From: Hespellia sp.
GTDB lineage: Bacteria > Bacillota > Clostridia > Lachnospirales > Lachnospiraceae
DNA: 64,000 bases
Direction of reading: 5' to 3'
Assembly (NCBI GenBank): GCA_028693555.1
Contig: JAQUVD010000012.1
Coordinates: 1-64,000, forward strand
Shown: positions 1 to 8,864 of the stretch, piece by piece
Layout of the letters: each line of letters begins with the position of its first letter
Position numbering within the stretch: the first letter of the stretch is position 1
The notes under the pieces: generated by a model
Seen by the model: only the letters and a program-made list of their open reading frames with translations
Database searches by the model: none
What the model was told of the DNA's origin: nothing
Translations under genes and position numbers: made by a program

Positions 1-40
1 CTTCATTTGAAAGTTCGATTGCTGATGCTTTTTTCCCCAT
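1..40 (-). CDS. N-terminus of a putative transposase (partial, runs off window)
   Basis: A minus-strand ATG at 40-38 follows a good ribosome site (TGGAGG, about 49-54) and opens a frame reading MGKKASAIELSNE before the window ends. A TATAAT box lies upstream on the same strand near 69-74. The short basic start followed by an IEL(S/T)xEE-like segment resembles IS630-type transposases. Thirteen residues are far too few for a firm call. The neighbouring truncated RCC1 gene is consistent with an insertion here. Confidence 0.35.
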   Translation of the reverse strand, partial: MGKKASAIELSNE

Positions 41-108
41 GATAATATCCTCCAAAAATAATGTTAAGGATATTATAACACACGCAAGAAATATAGTCGA
101 GTTATTAA

Positions 109-492
109 AAAGATGCTATACTAGTTAATCTAGATGATTCCAGCGAAAATCTAGCAGTGGAGGATTTAGGCGGAAGTAATATAAAGAAAATAGCATTCTT
201 GCCAACAACTACTGGAAATGAGCATGCAAATTATGAACTGTTTAATAACGGGACACTAACAGCCACAGGAAATAATGAATACGGACAGTTGGGAGATGGA
301 ACAAATATAGATTATTATGATGGTTATATTACTGTAGGCGAAGGATATAGTGACATATATGTAGACAATACGAATAACTATGCAGTTGCCTTAGATAATG
401 AAGGTAATATATGGATGTGGGGACAAGGATGCAATAATTCACCACAAATAGTGGTGGAAAAGGAATTGTTTTCGGAAACAACAGAAAATTGA
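109..492 (+). pseudogene. RCC1-repeat protein fragment
   Basis: The frame is open from 109 (stop TAA at 106) to TGA at 490-492. The only early start is GTG 157, with no convincing ribosome site at the right distance. The protein carries two RCC1 blade signatures: NGTLTATGNNEYGQLGDGT followed about 45 residues later by AVALDNEGNIWMWGQG. RCC1-like bacterial proteins normally carry many such blades and are often secreted or surface proteins. Here only about two remain, with no signal peptide, so this is read as the 3' remnant of a larger gene. The missing 5' part is replaced by the putative transposase on the other strand, which suggests disruption by insertion. The 3' end faces the map gene. 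Confidence 0.6.
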
Positions 493-605
493 TTATTTAA
501 CATTCATATGGGGTCTAATCTTATTTTTATTCCAAAATATAAAGGAAATCACCACTATGCTTCAAATTCGCCTATTAGCCCCAATATTCGTGGGTGTCTA
601 ACTGG

Positions 606-870
606 TTTGAAGGAATCTGTGAGAACGGGCAGCACTGTGGCGGGGGACATTTCATGAAGGTTCTAGAACTGGTTGATAAAAAAGAGATGAAGCTGTGCGA
701 TGAAATATGCACGTCAAGTGCATATTTCAAGTGATGTGAAGAGTAAGAATCATCAGATTCTTGCTCGCCTCATCACGATTCGCATAGATCCATCTCTTTT
801 TTATTTACCAGTTCTTAACCTTGATGACGTCCCCCGCCACAGTGCTGCCCGTTCACGCAGATGGACTTCA
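606..870 (-). repeat. Long imperfect palindrome (element A), structured intergenic element
   Basis: The whole interval folds on itself. Arms 623-648 and 829-854 are perfect reverse complements (26 bp). Further in, 657-662/817-822, 665-673/807-815 and 678-689/791-802 also pair perfectly. The core holds two hairpins: 702-712/718-728 (11 bp, 5-nt loop) and 741-751/756-766 (11 bp with one G-T pair). Outside the 26-bp arms lie an unpaired 3x3 loop and the motif TGAAGTCCATCTG (minus strand, 870-858), paired imperfectly with 608-619. The same outer motif and loop recur at 57275-57370. It sits between two converging genes. It could be a non-autonomous mobile element, a structured RNA or a bidirectional terminator; no U-run supports the last. 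Confidence 0.85.
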
Positions 871-891
871 TCTAGCAGCCCCCCACAAATA

Positions 892-1755
892 TTACTTCGT
901 CAGTACCTCAGCTCCGTCTTCGGTGATCAGCACCATATACTCGATCTGTGAGGATAATCCATCGTCTTCGGTATATACGGTCCAGCCGTTGTCTTCGTCG
1001 ACGAAGAAGTCGGGACTGCCCTCATTGACCATCGGCTCGATGGTGAAGGTCATGCCGGGAACGAGAAGCATCTCGCTGCCCTTCGGCGTGACGTAGCTTA
1101 CGAATGGATCCTCATGGAAAGCAAGTCCGATGCCGTGACCACCGATGTCTTCTACGATAGAATAGCCATTTGCCTGTGCGTGTGAATTGATGGCATCGGC
1201 GATATCCCCGAGATGATTCCATGGTTTCGCCTGAGCAAGTCCAAGCTCAACGCATTCTTCTGTGACACGAACAATTTTCTCGGCACGCTCAGATACCTTT
1301 CCGATTTTGAACATGCGGGAAGCATCTGAGAAATATCCGTCCAGAATGGTTGATACGTCAACGTTTACAATATCCCCTTCCTGCAGGATGATGTCTGCAC
1401 TTGGAATGCCGTGGCATACTTCATTGTTGATTGAGGTGCACACACTCTTTGGATAGCCCTCGTAATTCAAATCTGCCGGAATTGCACCGTGGCCATAGGT
1501 GTAGTCGTTGACCCAGGTATTGATCTCTTCTGTGGAAACACCGGCTTTGATTCTCTCAGCTACATAATCGAGAACACCGGTATTGATTGCGGCACTTGCT
1601 TTTAGCTTCTCAATCTGAGCAGGAGTCTTGATAATGCTGTGATGAGGAACAATCTCACCCTTTAATGCATGTATTTTTATTTTGTCGTCCATTGCTTTAT
1701 GGCACTTTTTGTATTTGATTCCACTGCCACACCAGCATGGTTCATTTCTTTCCAT
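892..1755 (-). CDS. map: Type I methionine aminopeptidase with SEC-C zinc motif
   Basis: Removes the initiator methionine from new proteins in the cytoplasm. The start is ATG at 1755-1753, where GGGAG sits at proper spacing; an upstream in-frame ATG at 1785 lacks this. The 287-residue protein begins with a SEC-C motif (C7, C9, C18, H19), a small zinc module that can contact the ribosome or SecA-like partners. The pita-bread catalytic domain follows from about residue 40. All five metal ligands are visible: D133, D144, H207, E240, E272, plus the substrate histidine H115 in CHGIP. It is probably transcribed with the DUF1015 gene 91 bp upstream. The downstream end meets element A rather than an ordinary terminator. 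Confidence 0.95.
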   Translation of the reverse strand: MERNEPCWCGSGIKYKKCHKAMDDKIKIHALKGEIVPHHSIIKTPAQIEKLKASAAINTGVLDYVAERIKAGVSTEEINTWVNDYTYGHGAIPADLNYEGYPKSVCTSINNEVCHGIPSADIILQEGDIVNVDVSTILDGYFSDASRMFKIGKVSERAEKIVRVTEECVELGLAQAKPWNHLGDIADAINSHAQANGYSIVEDIGGHGIGLAFHEDPFVSYVTPKGSEMLLVPGMTFTIEPMVNEGSPDFFVDEDNGWTVYTEDDGLSSQIEYMVLITEDGAEVLTK

Positions 1756-1846
1756 AATAATCTCCCATCTTTTCTTAAATAGCATGATATCCTTTAACCA
1801 CGCTCTATTGTAGCTCTTACACTATAAAATGTCAAAAGCAATTACG

Positions 1847-3085
1847 CTAAAATGGATGAATGAACAATCCACTTCGAAGTTTTGGCTCGAACCACGTCGA
1901 TTTTGGAGGCATGAGCCTGCCGGCGTCGGCAACAGCAAGAAGCTCAGACATTGAAGTCGGGTACATAGAAAAAGCAACACCGCCAGCCTGCTTGTCTACG
2001 CATTCACTTAAGAAATCAAGTCCGCGGATACCACCTACAAATCGAATGCGAGCATCTGTTTTGGGGTCCTGGATTCCGAGAACTGGGCTCAGAACAAGCT
2101 TCTGTAGCAGTGACACATCCAGCCCGTCAACCGGGTCATCGGATTTCAGATCATCATAGAGCTGAAGCTGATACCAACTTCCTTCCAGGTACATACCGAA
2201 TCTGCCCTTTTGGTCCGGACGAACAGGATTCTGTCCACATGGTGTGACTTCGAAAGACTCACGGAGAATGGTCATGAACTGCTCCGGCGAGTAGCAGCGC
2301 AGATCTTTTATGACACGATTGTAATCGTAGATACGAAGCTCTTCGTCAGGAAATGCGACCGAGAGGAAATAGTTGAATTCCTCCGTTCCGTCAAAATCGG
2401 GATGCTCTTTACGACGCTTGAGACCTACTTTGACAGCCGAAGCGGCGCGGTGATGACCGTCAGCGATATAAAGAGCGGGGATGCGATGGAAAATCTCCTT
2501 GATCTGCTTCACAATGTCGGCACGATTTACAAGCCAGACTTTATGCCCAATGCCATCTTCGACAATAAAATCATAGACCGGAGTCTCTGCTTTTTCAATT
2601 GAAATCAGATCGTTCAGCTCTGTCTGTGCCCGATAAGCCAAGAAGATGGGGCCGGTCTGGGCATTTAGGGTATCGACGTGGCGGATGCGGTCCAGCTCTT
2701 TATCTTCACGCGTGTTCTCGTGTTTTTTTATTGTTCCATTCAGATAATCATCGATGGAAGCACATCCGACAAGACCGGTCTGGCTGTGTCCATTCATGGT
2801 TAATTCATATATGTAGAAGCAGTCTTCCTGATCCTGCAGAAAATAGCCGTCTTCGATCATAAGGTTCAGAACAGATGCAGCCTTATCGTAGACCTGTTGG
2901 CTGTACATGTCGATATCTTCCGGGAGCAGTGATTCTGCCCGGTCTATCTGTAGAAAACTGAACTTGTTATGAGAGACAACTTCGCGTGCCTCAGCGCGAT
3001 TATATACGTCATATGGCAGCGCGGCGATCTTAGAAGCGAGGTCTGCTCTTGGACGAATGCTTTGAAATGGTTTCATAATTGCCAT
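1847..3085 (-). CDS. DUF1015 family protein
   Basis: A 412-residue soluble protein of the DUF1015 family, common in Clostridia, whose reaction is not established. Family marks seen are PYDV at 24-27, the segment IKKHENT near 119-125 and the highly conserved ADGHHRAAS at 208-216, which looks like a phosphate or metal site. There is no signal peptide or membrane segment. The start ATG at 3085 is preceded by AGGAG. Its promoter lies back-to-back with that of pfkA: a minus-strand TATACT (+ strand 3129-3134) has only a weak -35. It is likely co-transcribed with map. Confidence 0.85.
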   Translation of the reverse strand: MAIMKPFQSIRPRADLASKIAALPYDVYNRAEAREVVSHNKFSFLQIDRAESLLPEDIDMYSQQVYDKAASVLNLMIEDGYFLQDQEDCFYIYELTMNGHSQTGLVGCASIDDYLNGTIKKHENTREDKELDRIRHVDTLNAQTGPIFLAYRAQTELNDLISIEKAETPVYDFIVEDGIGHKVWLVNRADIVKQIKEIFHRIPALYIADGHHRAASAVKVGLKRRKEHPDFDGTEEFNYFLSVAFPDEELRIYDYNRVIKDLRCYSPEQFMTILRESFEVTPCGQNPVRPDQKGRFGMYLEGSWYQLQLYDDLKSDDPVDGLDVSLLQKLVLSPVLGIQDPKTDARIRFVGGIRGLDFLSECVDKQAGGVAFSMYPTSMSELLAVADAGRLMPPKSTWFEPKLRSGLFIHPF

Positions 3086-3147
3086 GATTCTTCTCCTCTT
3101 TCGTTATTTCTTACGAATTTCCTTTACTAGTATAGCATTATTTCTAG

Positions 3148-3176
3148 TTGTTCGCATCTAAAAAATGGGGTATAAT
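3148..3176 (+). promoter_or_regulatory. Sigma-A type promoter for pfkA
   Basis: TTGTTC (3148-3153), 17-bp spacer, TATAAT (3171-3176). The ATG follows 35 bp later behind AAAGGAGG. It probably drives pfkA-dnaX-ybaB-recR. Confidence 0.8.
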
Positions 3177-3211
3177 CTTACTGTATGCAAATGCAAAGGA
3201 GGAACTTAGTA

Positions 3212-4288
3212 ATGTTAAGAATTGGAATGTTAACAAGCGGCGGAGACTGCCAGGCTTTAAACGCTGCGATGCGCGGCGTTGTAAAAGGCGTTTTCTCGAA
3301 GCGCGATGATGTGGAAATATATGGTTTTCAAGATGGATATAAAGGTTTGATCTACTCGAATTTTAAGATGCTTACATCGAAAGATTTTTCTGGGATTCTG
3401 ACCCGTGGAGGCACCATCCTCGGAACCTCGAGACAGCCCTTCAAACTGATGCGCGTACCGGATGAAAACGGCGTGGACAAGGTGGAAGCAATGAAGCACA
3501 CGTACCACAAGCTGAATCTGGACTGTATCGTGATTCTTGGAGGAAATGGAACACATAAGACGGCGAACCTGCTCCGTGAAGAAGGATTGGATGTGATTAC
3601 ACTTCCGAAGACGATTGACAATGATTTATGGGGAACAGATATGACATTTGGTTTCCAGAGTGCAGTGGATATTGCAACGGATACCATTGACCGGATTCAT
3701 ACGACCGCAACCTCACACAGCCGTGTATTTATTATCGAGGTTATGGGGCACAAGGTCGGATACGTTACATTATATGCGGGAATTGCAGGTGGAGCTGATA
3801 TTATTCTTCTGCCGGAGATTCCGTATGATATCGATGTGATTACAGATGTGATTGACAAACGTGCGGCGGCGGGAAAGCCATTTACAATTCTTGCGGTTGC
3901 GGAGGGAGCTATTTCCAAAGAAGATGCACAACTGACGAAAAAGGAGTATAAGACGAAGCTCGCAAAACGTCAATTCCCATCGATTGCTTACGAATTGGAA
4001 CAGCAGATTCAGGAGAAGACGAACAAGGAAGTGCGTATCACAGTGCCCGGTCATACACAGCGGGGCGGAACACCATGTGCTTACGACCGCGTATTTGCAA
4101 CACGCGTAGGTGCGGCGGCTGCGGAGCTGATTTTGAACAAAGAATATGGCTATATGATTGCAATGAGGAATAACGAGGTTGTCAAAGTACCGCTTGGAGA
4201 AGTGGCCGGCAAGCTGAAATATGTAGATCCGGAAGCAAGTATCATCAAGGAAGCGAAACTGACTGGAATCAGCTTTGGCGATGAGTAA
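3212..4288 (+). CDS. pfkA: 6-phosphofructokinase, probably ATP-dependent
   Basis: Phosphorylates fructose 6-phosphate to the 1,6-bisphosphate, the committed step of glycolysis. The start ATG 3212 has AAAGGAGG at ideal spacing; the in-frame ATG at 3185 lacks a site. Length is 358 residues. The nucleotide loop TSGGDC is at 8-13, GGNGT at 110-114, the catalytic PKTIDND at 132-138 (D136, D138) and EVMGH at 176-180. Glycine at the position equivalent to E. coli Gly104 points to ATP as donor. Lysine at the Gly124 position is typical of pyrophosphate-type enzymes, so the site is mosaic, as known in mixed group III phosphofructokinases. Donor choice needs assay. It lies 18 bp before dnaX. Confidence 0.92.
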   Translation: MLRIGMLTSGGDCQALNAAMRGVVKGVFSKRDDVEIYGFQDGYKGLIYSNFKMLTSKDFSGILTRGGTILGTSRQPFKLMRVPDENGVDKVEAMKHTYHKLNLDCIVILGGNGTHKTANLLREEGLDVITLPKTIDNDLWGTDMTFGFQSAVDIATDTIDRIHTTATSHSRVFIIEVMGHKVGYVTLYAGIAGGADIILLPEIPYDIDVITDVIDKRAAAGKPFTILAVAEGAISKEDAQLTKKEYKTKLAKRQFPSIAYELEQQIQEKTNKEVRITVPGHTQRGGTPCAYDRVFATRVGAAAAELILNKEYGYMIAMRNNEVVKVPLGEVAGKLKYVDPEASIIKEAKLTGISFGDE

Positions 4289-4306
4289 GAGAAAGAGGTA
4301 TTAGAT

Positions 4307-5884
4307 ATGTCATATATGGCACTTTATCGAAAGTTCCGTCCGGATAATTTCGAGGATGTAAAAGGACAGGATCATATCATTACTACATTGAAGAACCAGA
4401 TTAAGGCAGATCGTATCGGGCATGCGTACCTTTTTTGCGGAACGAGAGGAACCGGTAAGACAACGGTCGCGAAGATATTTGCAAAAGCAGTGAATTGTGA
4501 ACATCCGGTCGATGGAAGTCCGTGTGGGGAATGCGCGTTGTGCAAATCCATTTCCGCAGGCACTTCGATGAATGTGATAGAGATTGATGCGGCATCGAAT
4601 AACGGTGTGGATAACATTCGTGAGATCCGGGAGGAAGTGGCGTATCGTCCGACAGAAGGCCGGTTTAAGGTCTACATTATTGATGAGGTGCATATGCTTT
4701 CGGCGGGGGCGTTCAATGCGCTGCTTAAGACACTGGAAGAGCCGCCGGAATATGTGATCTTCATTCTGGCGACAACGGAGGTTCATAAGATTCCAATTAC
4801 CATTCTCTCGAGATGTCAGCATTATGATTTTAAGAGAATCAGCATTGAGACGATTACGGACCGTATGCGCGAGCTGATGGAGACGGAACAGGTAGAAGTG
4901 GAAGAACGTGCGCTGCGCTATGTGGCGAAGGTAGCGGACGGATCGATGCGTGATGCGCTGAGTCTTCTTGACCAGTGTATCGCGTTCCATCTCGGTGAAA
5001 CTCTGACGTATGATTTCGTGCTGGAAGTGCTCGGCGCGGTCGATACGGATGTGTTTAGCAGACTTCTTCGGAATGTGCTGGAAAGAAATGTGCCTGTGGT
5101 TTTGGATATGATTGACGATCTCATCATGCAGGGAAGAGAGTTGTCGCAGCTGGCGGCGGATTTCACATGGTATCTGCGGAACCTGCTTCTGGCAAAGACT
5201 TCGGATCATCTGGAGGACGTGCTGGATGTCTCGACGGAGAATATGAAGCAGCTGCAGGAAGAAGCGGAAATGATTGACAATGATACACTTCTTCGTTATA
5301 TTAGAGTTTTCTCGGAGTTGTCAGGAAAACTAAAATATGCAACACAAAAGCGCGTACTGCTTGAGGTCGCATTTATCAAATTATGCGTTCCGGCGATGGA
5401 GACGAATGAGGATTCGATTCTGGACCGCATCCGCGCCGTTGAGGCAAAGGTTGAGAGCGTGGAAGCAAATGCGGGGCAGATGACTGAAAAAGTGGTCTAT
5501 GTCAGTGGCGATGGCGCCACAGCGAAAAAGCCTGCACCGAAAGTAGAGCTTCCCAAGGCAATTCCGGAAGACGTAAAGGAAGTTGTAAAGAATTTCCGCG
5601 CGATTGCAGATGAGACCTCTGGAATGATGCGCACATTTTTGAAGAAGGCGAAGCTGAGTCTTGGCGGGGATGACTCACTGCTGATTGTATTGCCGGATAA
5701 TCTGTCGGCACAGGCAATTGCAGATCCAGATCGGAAAGAAGAGCTGGAGACGCTCATTGCGAATCGAATCGGTAAGACGGTCTCAGTGGATGTCAGACAG
5801 GTGGATGAAGGAAGACATTTTGAAGACAGCTTTGTAGATATAGAGAAGATGATTCATATGGAAATTGTCACAGAAGATGAGTAA
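4307..5884 (+). CDS. dnaX: DNA polymerase III subunits gamma and tau
   Basis: The AAA+ motor of the clamp loader that puts the beta clamp on primed DNA. The 525-residue protein has Walker A GTRGTGKT at 45-52, a zinc site built from C64, C73, C76 and C79, Walker B with IIDEVHM at 124-130, and a typical sensor segment. After residue about 370 comes a variable tau-like tail. A programmed frameshift producing gamma is known in some species but no clear slippery run is evident here. The downstream order ybaB then recR is the classical bacterial dnaX cluster. No SRP RNA gene is seen upstream because pfkA lies only 18 bp away. Confidence 0.95.
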   Translation: MSYMALYRKFRPDNFEDVKGQDHIITTLKNQIKADRIGHAYLFCGTRGTGKTTVAKIFAKAVNCEHPVDGSPCGECALCKSISAGTSMNVIEIDAASNNGVDNIREIREEVAYRPTEGRFKVYIIDEVHMLSAGAFNALLKTLEEPPEYVIFILATTEVHKIPITILSRCQHYDFKRISIETITDRMRELMETEQVEVEERALRYVAKVADGSMRDALSLLDQCIAFHLGETLTYDFVLEVLGAVDTDVFSRLLRNVLERNVPVVLDMIDDLIMQGRELSQLAADFTWYLRNLLLAKTSDHLEDVLDVSTENMKQLQEEAEMIDNDTLLRYIRVFSELSGKLKYATQKRVLLEVAFIKLCVPAMETNEDSILDRIRAVEAKVESVEANAGQMTEKVVYVSGDGATAKKPAPKVELPKAIPEDVKEVVKNFRAIADETSGMMRTFLKKAKLSLGGDDSLLIVLPDNLSAQAIADPDRKEELETLIANRIGKTVSVDVRQVDEGRHFEDSFVDIEKMIHMEIVTEDE

Positions 5885-5942
5885 AGCGGTTTTACGCTTT
5901 CACCATAAAATAAAATTAATCAAATAACAGGAGGGATTTACC

Positions 5943-6287
5943 ATGGCAAAACGTGGAGGTTTTCCAGGCGGCGGAGGCATGCCTGGCAATATGCAGAATT
6001 TAATGAAACAGGCGCAGAAGATGCAGCGCCAGATGGAAGAACAGCAGAAAGAGATGGAGACAAAGGAATTCACTGCAACAGCAGGCGGTAATGCGGTTGA
6101 GGTAACTGTTTCCGGAACACGTGAAGTATTAAAGGTGAAATTACAGGAAGAGGTTGTAGATCCGGAAGATATTGAGATGTTGGAGGATCTGATCGTTGCA
6201 GCTACGAATGAGGCACTTCGCAAGGTTGAGGAGGAGTCCACATCCGCAATGTCAAAGCTGACAGGCGGAATGCCGGGAATGTTCTAA
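5943..6287 (+). CDS. ybaB: YbaB/EbfC family nucleoid-associated protein
   Basis: A 114-residue DNA-binding protein that forms a tweezer-shaped dimer and coats DNA. The glycine-rich start (FPGGGGMPG) leads into the helix [17 protein letters not shown] and the central strands [15 protein letters not shown], as in the family. The start ATG has AGGAGG at 5931-5936. It sits between dnaX and recR as in most bacteria, with its stop codon immediately followed by the recR start. Confidence 0.93.
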   Translation: MAKRGGFPGGGGMPGNMQNLMKQAQKMQRQMEEQQKEMETKEFTATAGGNAVEVTVSGTREVLKVKLQEEVVDPEDIEMLEDLIVAATNEALRKVEEESTSAMSKLTGGMPGMF

Positions 6288-6884
6288 ATGGATTATTACA
6301 GCAGTCAAATCAGTAATTTAATAGAGAAGCTGTCAGGTCTTCCGGGAATCGGGCCGAAGTCTGCACAGAGGCTTGCATTTCATATGATCAACATGCCGAA
6401 GGATCAGGTGGAGTCGATTGCCCATGCGATGATAGATGCGCGCAACAATGTGCGCTACTGCAAGGAATGCTATACGCTGACAGACAATGAGAAGTGCCCG
6501 ATTTGCAGCAACTCAGAGCGTGACCATCAGACGATTATGGTTGTGGAGACAACGCGGGATCTTGCGGCGTACGAGAAGACCGGCAAATATGACGGGGTCT
6601 ATCATGTGCTCCATGGTGCGATTTCACCCATGCTTGGAATCGGACCGGGAGATATCAAACTCAAGGAGCTGATTGAACGCCTGCAGGGCGATGTGGATGA
6701 AGTGATTATTGCGACCAATTCCAGTCTGGAGGGTGAGACGACGGCAATGTATATCAGCAAGCTGGTGAAACCGACCGGGATTAAAGTGAGCCGAATTGCA
6801 AGCGGAGTTCCGGTTGGCGGAGATCTGGAGTATATTGATGAAGTGACACTTCTTCGGGCACTGGAAGGAAGAACGGAGCTTTAA
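6288..6884 (+). CDS. recR: Recombination mediator RecR
   Basis: Works with RecF and RecO to load RecA on gapped DNA. The 198-residue protein shows a helix-hairpin-helix with [12 protein letters not shown] at 18-29, a C4 zinc finger (C58, C61, C70, C73) and a Toprim domain with VVETTRD at 85-91 and [11 protein letters not shown]. Length and order match the family exactly. The start follows directly after the ybaB stop with no gap, which implies translational coupling. Confidence 0.95.
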   Translation: MDYYSSQISNLIEKLSGLPGIGPKSAQRLAFHMINMPKDQVESIAHAMIDARNNVRYCKECYTLTDNEKCPICSNSERDHQTIMVVETTRDLAAYEKTGKYDGVYHVLHGAISPMLGIGPGDIKLKELIERLQGDVDEVIIATNSSLEGETTAMYISKLVKPTGIKVSRIASGVPVGGDLEYIDEVTLLRALEGRTEL

Positions 6885-6885
6885 A

Positions 6886-7974
6886 ATGAGTAAGAAAAAA
6901 GTGACATCTACAGATGTGGCACAGGCGGCAGGCGTCTCACAGGCGACAGTGTCGATGGTGCTCAATAAGAAATATAATGTCTCATTTTCAAAAGATGTGA
7001 TTCAGAAGGTGGAAAAAGCGGCGCAGGAGCTTGGCTATGTTGTCCCGAAGCGCAAGGCGCAGCGGGAGAATAAGCGGGAAAAACTGATTGTCGTATTCTG
7101 CCCGAACCTGTCGAATCCCTATTATGTGATGCTTCTTCAAGGAATTGAATCCCAGGCGGCAGAGGCAGGGTTTGGGATTTTCATCTGCAATACGCAGAGA
7201 AATCTGGAGCTGGAAGAACGCTTCATCCGGCTGATGCCATCGCTGAATCCGGAGGGAATCATTTATACCTGTAATCCGAGTGTGAATTTTATGGAACGGA
7301 TTCAAGAACTGACAAAGACATTTCCAATCGTGGTGATTAATAATCAGAACGAACGTCTTGCGGTTGATGCGGTTGATCTGAATAACTTAAAGCTTGGCAA
7401 GATTATGGCACAGCATTTGCTGGAGCTTGGACACCAGAAAGTTGCGTATGTGTCAACGGCGCTGACAAAGAGACAGAAGCAGCGGTCGAAGCGCATGGAA
7501 GGCTTTTTAGAAGAGTATCAGGCGGCAGGCTACGGCGACTATGTGATTGTGAAATCTGCTTCGAAAGAGTCCGATGCAAGTCTGCCGGGAGTGGATTCGG
7601 AATATCTGATCGGTTATCATCTGACAAAGGAGCTGCTTTTTGAACATCCGGAGGTGACGGCAATCGCAGGCATGAATGATATGGTGGCATTTGGAATCAT
7701 GGATGCATTAGCGGAAGCTAAATTAAAGATTCCCGGAGATATTTCTGTGATGGGGTGTGATAATACGCTCTTCGGAAAATTAAGAAACGTCGAACTTACG
7801 ACGGTGGAACATTTTGTAATCTATAAGGGCAGAGACGCGTGTGATATCATCATGAAGAAGATTAAGACCCGCAGATCCAAATATGCGGAACTGGAACCGG
7901 TCAGTGTCTATCACGTGGAGTATGAACCGAAGATTATCGTGAGAGGAACCACCTCGTATCCGAGAAAAAAATAA
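6886..7974 (+). CDS. LacI family transcriptional regulator
   Basis: A 362-residue repressor-type regulator. The N-terminal LacI helix-turn-helix with hinge is clear: STDVAQAAGVSQATVSMVLN at about 8-27. A periplasmic-binding-protein-like sugar domain follows from about 60, including VFCPNLSNPYYVMLLQGIE and a GMNDMVAFGIMDAL segment. It begins 1 bp after recR with its ribosome site inside that gene. The next genes encode transaldolase and transketolase, so it may regulate pentose-phosphate flux; this is inference from position. The effector is unknown. Confidence 0.9.
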   Translation: MSKKKVTSTDVAQAAGVSQATVSMVLNKKYNVSFSKDVIQKVEKAAQELGYVVPKRKAQRENKREKLIVVFCPNLSNPYYVMLLQGIESQAAEAGFGIFICNTQRNLELEERFIRLMPSLNPEGIIYTCNPSVNFMERIQELTKTFPIVVINNQNERLAVDAVDLNNLKLGKIMAQHLLELGHQKVAYVSTALTKRQKQRSKRMEGFLEEYQAAGYGDYVIVKSASKESDASLPGVDSEYLIGYHLTKELLFEHPEVTAIAGMNDMVAFGIMDALAEAKLKIPGDISVMGCDNTLFGKLRNVELTTVEHFVIYKGRDACDIIMKKIKTRRSKYAELEPVSVYHVEYEPKIIVRGTTSYPRKK

Positions 7975-7984
7975 ACATTTTGCA

Positions 7985-8004
7985 AATTATTATTAATAAT
8001 AATT
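7985..8004. promoter_or_regulatory. 20-bp perfect AT palindrome downstream of the LacI gene
   Basis: AATTATTATTAATAATAATT reads identically on both strands. It lies 131 bp upstream of the -35 box of the transaldolase promoter. It lacks the central CG usual for LacI-family operators and has no U-run for termination. Role unknown. The rest of 7975-8134 is AT-rich with related short TTATTAAT motifs at about 8084 and 8114. Confidence 0.4.
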
Positions 8005-8134
8005 ATGATAAGACTGATAAATAAATATCAGAGAATTTGTATGTTCGCAATAAAGTACAAGAAATAGCTGGAAATAATTCCATTAATAACTTATGATTAT
8101 AAATAGAAAAAATTATTAATAAGAATGAGTGCGG

Positions 8135-8163
8135 TTGACCTTAGATCATGGGAAGACTATACT
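8135..8163 (+). promoter_or_regulatory. Strong sigma-A promoter for transaldolase
   Basis: TTGACC (8135-8140), 17-bp spacer, TATACT (8158-8163), 39 bp before the start codon. Near-consensus boxes suggest high constitutive expression. Confidence 0.85.
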
Positions 8164-8202
8164 TGAAATATAACAGGAAAACACGAATCAGGAGGATTTA
8201 TC

Positions 8203-8859
8203 ATGAAATTTTTTATTGACACAGCGAAAGTAGAAGATATTAAGAAAGCAAATGACATGGGCGTGATCTGCGGAGTTACGACAAACCCATCACTTATCGC
8301 AAAAGAAGGACGTGTATTTGAGGAAGTTATCGCAGAAATCGCTTCTATCGTAGACGGAGCAATCAGTGGCGAAGTAAAAGCAACGACCACAGATGCAGAG
8401 GGCATGATCGAAGAGGGAAAAGCAATTGCAGCAATTCATCCAAACATGGTTGTGAAGATTCCTATGACTGTAGAAGGATTAAAGGCTTGTAAAGCATTGA
8501 CAGCAGAAGGCATTAAGACAAATGTTACATTGGTCTTCTCGGCAAATCAGGCACTCCTTGCAGCAAGAGCCGGCGCTACCTATGTCTCACCATTCTTAGG
8601 AAGATTAGATGACATTTCCACACGTGGTACAGATCTCATTGCAGAGATCGCAGAGATTTTTGCAGTAGCAGGAGATATCAACACACAGATCATCGCAGCA
8701 AGCGTTCGTAACCCAATCCATGTAACAGACTGTGCACTTGCAGGAGCTGATATCGCAACCGTTCCATACAGCGTCATTGAGCAGATGACAAAACACCCAC
8801 TGACAGATCAGGGAATCGAGAAATTCCAGAAAGATTATATCGCAGTTTTTGGGGAATAA
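8203..8859 (+). CDS. tal: Transaldolase / fructose-6-phosphate aldolase family
   Basis: Transfers a dihydroxyacetone unit between sugar phosphates in the non-oxidative pentose phosphate pathway. The 218-residue length is that of the short TAL_FSA subfamily. The Schiff-base lysine is K85 in VVKIPMT, with N28 in TTNPSL and the conserved [10 protein letters not shown] segment present. Sequence alone does not separate transaldolase from fructose-6-phosphate aldolase activity; the transketolase genes just downstream favour transaldolase. Its codon use and strong promoter suggest abundant protein. A structured repeat follows the stop. Confidence 0.93.
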   Translation: MKFFIDTAKVEDIKKANDMGVICGVTTNPSLIAKEGRVFEEVIAEIASIVDGAISGEVKATTTDAEGMIEEGKAIAAIHPNMVVKIPMTVEGLKACKALTAEGIKTNVTLVFSANQALLAARAGATYVSPFLGRLDDISTRGTDLIAEIAEIFAVAGDINTQIIAASVRNPIHVTDCALAGADIATVPYSVIEQMTKHPLTDQGIEKFQKDYIAVFGE

Positions 8860-8864
8860 ATCAA

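Noticed and set aside
606-870. Element A as a plain rho-independent terminator
   Set aside because: The outer stem is far longer than a terminator and is not followed by a T-run on either strand; the internal U-runs lie within paired stems.
606-870. Element A as a tRNA, group II intron or known riboswitch
   Set aside because: No cloverleaf, no domain V-like hairpin and no recognised aptamer core were found.
700-1096. Plus-strand open frames across element A and the end of map
   Set aside because: They lie inside the palindromic element or antisense to map, have no ribosome site and no recognisable protein features.
4310-5209. Long minus-strand open frame opposite dnaX
   Set aside because: Antisense shadow of a clear dnaX coding region; composition is not protein-like (rich in H, R, I, C) and there is no ribosome site.
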